Of a DNA stretch of 64,000 bases, positions 59,667 to 64,000 are shown piece by piece (position 1 is the stretch's first letter; each line of letters opens with the position of its first letter). Both the position numbers and the translations under genes were made by a program. The stretch is from CALJDF01 sp038121105. Lineage in GTDB: Bacteria > Pseudomonadota > Alphaproteobacteria > SHVP01. The notes below the pieces were generated by a model, which saw nothing but the letters and a program-made list of their open reading frames with translations, was not told the DNA's origin and did no database searches. The stretch covers positions 214,568-278,567 of the forward strand of contig JAYONB010000004.1 in NCBI GenBank assembly GCA_038121105.1, in the 5' to 3' direction.

Positions 59667-60580
59667 TTGGCGCCGTCCGCAACTTGTGCCTGAACCGCCG
59701 CACCGCCGAAACGCGAGAAAAGTCGGACATACAGAAAGACGATGCCAAGAGCCACGACGAGCAACATCGCGGCAATTGCCGCGCCGAGCGGCCAGTTAAA
59801 TAGGCTGACGAACTGCTGATAGATCAGCGTCGTAATGAAGTTCGGGCCGCTCGCGCCCAAGACGGCCGGTGTGACATAGGCCGAAACCGCAAGGCTGAAA
59901 ACGATCGTCGTGCCGGCTAGAAAGCCGGGTAGGGCAAGCGGCAAAGTAACGAACCAGGCGGTCCAAAGGTTGTTTGCGCCAAGCGTCTTCGCCGCCTCGA
60001 GATATGTCGGGTCGATACGCTCCAGTGCAGCAAGTATCGACAGCACCATGAAGGGCAGCACGATATGCGCGAGGCCGATCACGATGGCGATGTCGGTAAA
60101 CATGATCTTGACCGGCGACTGGACGATCCCCAGCCACATCAACGCGTTGTTGATGATGCCCGTGCTGCCCAAAATAACGAGCCATCCGTAAGAGCTGACG
60201 ACGATGCTGACCAACAGCGGGGACAGCACGATGATGGTCAGAATGCCGCGCCAGCGTTTAGACACCCGCCACATGAATGTGGCCAAGGGGTATCCGATGA
60301 TCGCCGCCACGACCGTCACAAGGAAAGACAGCCACAGAGTCTTGCCGAGAATTCGGATGTAGAAGGTATCGCTGAAGAGTTTGGCATAGTTGGCGAGCGT
60401 GACGCCGCCTTCGGCGGGCAAACCGGCCTCGCCAACGAAAAAGCTAGTGCGTATCAAGTAGCCCAACGGCAGCACAAGAAGCGCCCCGATCACAATGACC
60501 GCCGGCGCCATGAGGAGAATGCGCGTTCGAGCGTGGAGCACGGATTTGACCGTATGAGGGTGCGCGAAGAAGCCTCCCAC
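59663..60580 (-). CDS. potB: Spermidine/putrescine-type ABC permease (PotB class)
   Basis: A 305-residue permease with about six helices; the EAA loop reads L-E-A-A-K-T-L-G-A. The start is uncertain: the only upstream candidate is GTG at 60580, which lies in a stable hairpin just after the binding-protein gene; inner GTG/ATG codons in frame at about residues 14 and 24 are alternatives. The hairpin probably reduces expression below that of the binding protein. Confidence 0.85.
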   Translation of the reverse strand: MGGFFAHPHTVKSVLHARTRILLMAPAVIVIGALLVLPLGYLIRTSFFVGEAGLPAEGGVTLANYAKLFSDTFYIRILGKTLWLSFLVTVVAAIIGYPLATFMWRVSKRWRGILTIIVLSPLLVSIVVSSYGWLVILGSTGIINNALMWLGIVQSPVKIMFTDIAIVIGLAHIVLPFMVLSILAALERIDPTYLEAAKTLGANNLWTAWFVTLPLALPGFLAGTTIVFSLAVSAYVTPAVLGASGPNFITTLIYQQFVSLFNWPLGAAIAAMLLVVALGIVFLYVRLFSRFGGAAVQAQVADGAK

Positions 60581-60593
60581 GAGGGGAGGCTTC
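60569..60593 (-). promoter_or_regulatory. Intercistronic stem-loop between binding protein and permease
   Basis: GAAGCCTCCC (60569-60578) and GGGAGGCTTC (60584-60593) form a perfect 10-base stem with a 5-base loop just past the binding-protein stop. It overlaps the permease start. Such hairpins stabilise upstream mRNA and lower downstream yield. Confidence 0.6.
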
Positions 60594-60614
60594 TAGAGGC
60601 GCTATGTCAAAACG

Positions 60615-61667
60615 CTAGCTGACGATTTCGCGTTGCCAACGTTCGGCCATGGCCGACATTTGCGGTTCGATCTTCTTCCAATCGAGACGCATCAGTTGAT
60701 CGTGCGGCGTGATCCGATCACGTGCCCGACCGGTGATGTTGGCGTGCTTATGAACGACGCCGTATTCCATATTGTTGGCGAAGGTCTCTTGCGCCTCTTT
60801 CGACAACGAGAAGTTGACGAATTCCACCGCCAAGTCGCGGTTCGGCGAGTTCTTCGCGATATGGTAGGACAGCACGCCGACGGGCGACCCTTCCTTGGGC
60901 GTCGTGAAGTCGAACGGAACACCCTTGTCGGCAATCGCATAGGCGCGGGCGCTATACCAGCCGCCGATGATGGCCTGGGCCTGTTCGTAGATGGGTATGG
61001 GTTCGTTGTTGTTCTTGTAGAACCGGAAGACGTTTTCTTTCAGCTTACGCAAAGCTTCGTAGCCCGGCTCCAGGTCCGTTTCGCTGCCGCCGTTGAGGAT
61101 CGCGGCAATAACGATCGTCTCGTAGGCGCCGCCACCGGACAGGTCGGGCAACAGTACTTTGCCGGCGTACTCCGGCTTCCAAAGGTCGCCCCATGATGTG
61201 GGCGCCGGACTGACTTTGTCGGTGCGATAGACCATCCCGTACGGCGCATAGTTGAAGCCGACGCCTTTGCGGTCGTAGAGATCGTAAAAGATCGGGTCGA
61301 CATCCTTGGCGTTGGGAATGACGTCCAAGGGCAGGTCGATAAAGACATCCTTCGTCTTGATCGCTTTCATCGCGACCGGAAGCGAGAGAAAGGCGATGTC
61401 GAGTTCGGGATTGTCCTTGTTGACGACCGAACTTGTGAACCATTCTCCCGACCCGCCATATTTGATTTCGATTTTGGCGCCGGTCTTCTTTTCAAATGGG
61501 TCGATGACGGCGAGGCGATAGTTCTTTTCGTAAATACCGCCGTAGAGCGTGGTGACGAGCGTCTTGCTCTGCGCCCGCACAATGGACGGAAAACCGGCGA
61601 TCACGCCAGCCGCGGCGGCGCCTTTAAGTACTGAACGTCGGGATACCGACGGAATCTTCTTGATCAT
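60615..61667 (-). CDS. potD: Spermidine/putrescine-type ABC binding protein with Tat signal
   Basis: A 350-residue periplasmic binding protein. The N-terminus has a twin-arginine motif S-R-R-S-V-L-K-G then a weak hydrophobic core ending near V-R-A-Q, so Tat export is predicted. Opening L-V-T-T-L-Y-G-G-I-Y and the later W-G-D-L-W-K-P-E-Y-A-G-K, typical of PotD/AfuA-like proteins (extracellular binding protein family 1). Ligand is not readable. First gene of the operon. Confidence 0.88.
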   Translation of the reverse strand: MIKKIPSVSRRSVLKGAAAAGVIAGFPSIVRAQSKTLVTTLYGGIYEKNYRLAVIDPFEKKTGAKIEIKYGGSGEWFTSSVVNKDNPELDIAFLSLPVAMKAIKTKDVFIDLPLDVIPNAKDVDPIFYDLYDRKGVGFNYAPYGMVYRTDKVSPAPTSWGDLWKPEYAGKVLLPDLSGGGAYETIVIAAILNGGSETDLEPGYEALRKLKENVFRFYKNNNEPIPIYEQAQAIIGGWYSARAYAIADKGVPFDFTTPKEGSPVGVLSYHIAKNSPNRDLAVEFVNFSLSKEAQETFANNMEYGVVHKHANITGRARDRITPHDQLMRLDWKKIEPQMSAMAERWQREIVS

Positions 61668-61738
61668 AGCGCGTCCTCCCAGACACGATTATTGGTCCGT
61701 ACATTTTTGAGTAGGGCCGCCAGCGAGTCAATTGATGG

Positions 61739-61752
61739 TGAACGTTCGTTCA
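61739..61752. promoter_or_regulatory. Dyad TGAAC-GTTC-GTTCA upstream of the transporter operon
   Basis: Perfect 5-base arms around GTTC, about 72 bases before the binding-protein ATG. A TCAATTGA palindrome lies beside it. Candidate operator. Confidence 0.3.
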
Positions 61753-61761
61753 TCTGCCGTG

Positions 61762-61789
61762 CAGCGGGGACCTGGCGCCGTCCCCGCTG
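61762..61789 (-). terminator. Stem-loop after the spore-coat-U-like gene
   Basis: CAGCGGGGAC (61762-61771) and GTCCCCGCTG (61780-61789) form a perfect 10-base stem with an 8-base loop; no T-tract. It may end the minus-strand transcript or stabilise it. Confidence 0.4.
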
Positions 61790-61818
61790 GACGAAGATTG
61801 GGCGCGCTACGGCTCTTT

Positions 61819-62472
61819 CTAGTTGGTCTTGACGGTAATCGTGATGTCGTCTCGATAGGTGCCGGGCACGGCGTCTGCGAGTGTGCCTACATCCACCTCA
61901 ACCGCGAATCGGTCGCCGGCGATTCCCGTCACGCCGTTCTTCGTGGCCACGGTGACGCTTCTTGCGGAAAGGTCGATGAGGCGACCGTCGATCGTCATTT
62001 CGTAGGGCACAACACCGCTCGCGCCGCCGACGCGTTCCAAGACCCCGCGGTTTGTCGAGCTCATGAGAACGCGGTAGCCGGCATTGGTGCGGACCAACAT
62101 GTCGAACCGCTCGCGCTCGCCTTCCTGCAGCACGCCGAAGTTCACGGTGAAAGATGTCGCACTTTCATCGAACGGTGCGCCCGTTGGCACCACGGCCACC
62201 TCGGCCACTTCGGGAATGCGCGCGCGCAACGACAGGCCTTTGGTGTTCTTCAACGTATGCGACCCAAGCGTGCCTTCGTAGAGACGGAGGCGAACCCCGT
62301 CGCGATAGGCGGCGCGCGGAAGAACGGTGCCCGGTGGAATCGAGACCGAATAGGTCAGGCGTTGGGTTTCCTTCGTCGAAAACGATCCGACGAGGATTTC
62401 GTTGACGGTTGCCGTCGGTAGGTCTTTCAGGATGTTGCTCTGCGAGACATCGTCATAAATGTTGTACGGCAA
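61819..62472 (-). pseudogene. Spore-coat-U-like (SCPU) domain gene, 5' part missing
   Basis: A 217-residue frame with two beta-sandwich stretches like SCPU/pilin-type domains: R-L-P-Y-N-I-Y-D-D near the start, G-V-R-L-R-L-Y-E-G-T-L-G-S and, later, D-D-I-T-I-T-V-K-T-N at the end. The first residues begin mid-domain at a TTG and there is no signal peptide, which every secreted coat/fimbrial protein of this type needs. Upstream DNA belongs to a protease gene in a different frame. Remnant of a longer gene. Confidence 0.6.
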
Positions 62473-63746
62473 CCGCTCGCCGTTGGCTTCGCGGTCACGA
62501 TCCCGACAACCCGCCCGGCTGAGTCGAGAAGCGGTCCTCCGCTGTTTCCGGGTTGTATGGGCGCGGAAATCTGAAGAAACCGAATATCGTCCCTCAGGCC
62601 TGTGGTCGCTGTGATGTCGCCACGGGTGAGGTTGCCCTGCGAAGAAAGCAGGCCCATCAGGGGGAAGCCAAAAGCAATTACCTCCTCTCCCATTTGGGCA
62701 GGAGACTGAGGAGGTCTAAAGCGCGCAAAGCTCTCGGGCCGCACCTCGGCCTGCACGAGGGCGAGATCGTTCTCAGGGCTCATCGCTGCAACCGTCGCGG
62801 ATATGCTGGTGCCGCCGACAAGTTTGACTGAAATGCTCTGACATCCGTCAACCACGTGGTGATTGGTAAGGATGCTTCCGCTTTGGTTCACAAAGAAGCC
62901 AGTCCCGGTCGAAACGATCCGGGTGCCACTGCGGGGCTGCTCCTTGGTCTCACGCTCTTCTTCGAGTGCTGCTAGACGCTCCTCGGCTTCTCGTCGCTTG
63001 CGTCTCTCTTCCTCAAGCTCCTTTCGAGCGTTTTCCACTTCTTCTCCGGAAGTCTTGTGCGACTGCTGCTCCTCTGCTCGGCCAAGTAGCGCTTGCGCAG
63101 ACCTAGACCTGGGTTCCTCCGGCCTGGACGGCTTTAGGTCCTGGGCAACCACAGCAGCGATCTCCCGATCAAAGGTATGCCACAGCTTTCGAATGCCTAT
63201 CTGCGTTGCGGTGGGTGGTACTTCTGTGCTGCTTACTAAATCCGGCGGAACGCGAAGTCCGAGATCAACGGTCACCTCTGTTCCCACGTCTTCAATCTCG
63301 CTCGCTCTCACATTGGCGACGACATAGACGTCCTTCACATTGAAGGAGAACGCCAAACTCAATGGACCGACTGATCGGGCGGCTATTGCTTGCGCTTTTG
63401 GCGTGTCTTCACGTTCGACCCTTTGCCATTCTTGTTGGGATAACGGGAGAGGCGCTGGAGCCGACGCTTGAAACTGTCCGCTTTCGGGACCACCCCAATC
63501 AATCCTGAAGCCGAGCTGCCGTGCTGTGCGTTCCAAAGCCACCAACGCTTGATAGGGGGTCGCGTCAACAATACGGCGTCCCTCAGTGGCTAGGTATGAG
63601 CCATTTTGTTGCCCCCAAATGTCGTCGATGTCTCGTACTGCCTGACGAATGTCGGCAGTCGAACATGCAGCCAGGAGGACGGCAGCTGCAGCGATGGATG
63701 CGGATCGAACTGAAGCGAGCAACATTATGACGAAGTGTAGCTTCAT
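62427..63746 (-). CDS. Lipoprotein trypsin-like protease, C-terminus truncated
   Basis: A 439-residue lipoprotein. Signal peptide with lipobox L-L-A-A-C (Cys28), then a domain of unknown type, a charged coiled coil (about 229-267) and an S1-type protease fold with His about residue 295 (N-H-H-V-V), Asp about 327 (E-N-D-L-A-L-V) and Ser402 (G-N-S-G-G-P). After G-I-V-T-A-K (about 420) the sequence turns to 19 unrelated residues; intact relatives continue with another 20-40 residues. Ends in the SCPU-like gene's frame overlap. It is lower in GC than its neighbours. Confidence 0.7.
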   Translation of the reverse strand: MKLHFVIMLLASVRSASIAAAAVLLAACSTADIRQAVRDIDDIWGQQNGSYLATEGRRIVDATPYQALVALERTARQLGFRIDWGGPESGQFQASAPAPLPLSQQEWQRVEREDTPKAQAIAARSVGPLSLAFSFNVKDVYVVANVRASEIEDVGTEVTVDLGLRVPPDLVSSTEVPPTATQIGIRKLWHTFDREIAAVVAQDLKPSRPEEPRSRSAQALLGRAEEQQSHKTSGEEVENARKELEEERRKRREAEERLAALEEERETKEQPRSGTRIVSTGTGFFVNQSGSILTNHHVVDGCQSISVKLVGGTSISATVAAMSPENDLALVQAEVRPESFARFRPPQSPAQMGEEVIAFGFPLMGLLSSQGNLTRGDITATTGLRDDIRFLQISAPIQPGNSGGPLLDSAGRVVGIVTAKPTASGCRTTFMTMSRRATS

Positions 63747-64000
63747 CTTGTCGAACGCCAAAGGACGATAGTGGAGCAACCGTGCAAGCACGTCTCGACG
63801 ACCGTGTAGGCACAAATCAGGGGACGAAGGAGATAGACAAGCAGCGTTGCCTCCCCTGCTGCCTAGCTAGGTAGGGAAGGGAGGTGGGAAGGAAGGAAGG
63901 GGGGATGGGGGTCTACCCTACCCCCTGCCGTACCACTAGGAGTCTGACTGACCTGCCCCAGATCAGTGGTCCAGTTTCTATGAGAGAGCCCGGACGGTTT
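63747..64000. other. Terminal dyad-rich, purine-rich bases, no gene seen
   Basis: 254 bases upstream of the protease gene. From about 63860 the sequence becomes low-complexity: CCTAGCTAGG palindrome (63862-63871), an AAGGAAGGAAGG run, and GGGGGT/ACCCCC arms (63907-63912 and 63920-63925). Unlike the rest of the window. No tRNA or ORF. Confidence 0.5.

Noticed and set aside
1..64000. CRISPR arrays, IS elements, integrases, attachment sites or prophage genes.
   Set aside because: No repeat-spacer pattern, transposase or integrase frame was found.

Overview
The window looks like chromosomal DNA of a free-living, high-GC (about 60 percent or slightly more) alphaproteobacterium. My best guess is a Rhodospirillales-like or related marine or soil lineage. 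The reasons are the recG / sdhE / mfd neighbourhood, a short Caulobacter-type flagellin, and the dense catabolic content: branched-chain-type ABC transporters, two hydantoinase A/B pairs, CaiB/BaiF CoA-transferase, glutathione transferases and a DUF3830 protein. There is no rRNA, CRISPR array, transposase or prophage. The one RNA gene is tRNA-Ser(TGA).

Layout. 1-18 kb is a catabolic and uptake island: a partial alpha/beta hydrolase, a TIGR04076-like protein, two aldo/keto reductases, an Asp/Glu racemase-family protein, a complete LIV-type ABC transporter (binding protein divergent from the ATPase/ATPase/permease/permease/NTF2-like operon), kynureninase, hydantoinase A/B plus an isochorismatase-type amidase, a stand-alone Lrp/AsnC RAM domain, an acyl-CoA ligase and an FAD oxidoreductase. 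18-28 kb holds a secreted dienelactone-hydrolase-like protein, a CaiB/BaiF protein, envelope proteins (TPR, OmpA-like, unknown membrane proteins), a flavin reductase, an IclR regulator and a large periplasmic repeat protein. 28-31 kb is a Crp/Fnr regulator followed by a lipid or glycan modification operon (GT2, LAB_N, ArnT-like). 31-40 kb holds a Sel1-like protein, DUF502, RecG, SdhE, Mfd, FrnE and an SDR. 40-50 kb holds GST, flagellin, a small HTH locus, a second hydantoinase pair with histone-like lysine-rich tails, an Old-Yellow-Enzyme homologue, SPFH/NfeD and a GST whose C-terminus is out of frame.

50-56 kb is the least explained part: a rhodanese, then two tandem, equal-length, closely similar SAM methyltransferases of unrecognised family, with a 102-residue helical protein between them. 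A 14-bp FNR/CRP-like dyad lies upstream of that small gene. An asparaginase homologue lacking the canonical substrate-binding Asp follows, paired with DUF3830. 56-62 kb is tRNA-Ser and a spermidine/putrescine-type ABC transporter operon that also carries a serine hydrolase and a GlcG/HbpS protein. From about 62.47 kb to the end a truncated lipoprotein protease abuts a truncated spore-coat-U-like gene in another frame, then come low-complexity, dyad-rich bases. That end looks like a rearrangement or an assembly junction.

Two organisation features stand out. Genes within operons overlap by 1-8 bases almost everywhere. Seven of about 13 convergent pairs overlap by exactly 4 bases through shared reverse-complementary stop codons, so many transcripts must run into each other antisense.
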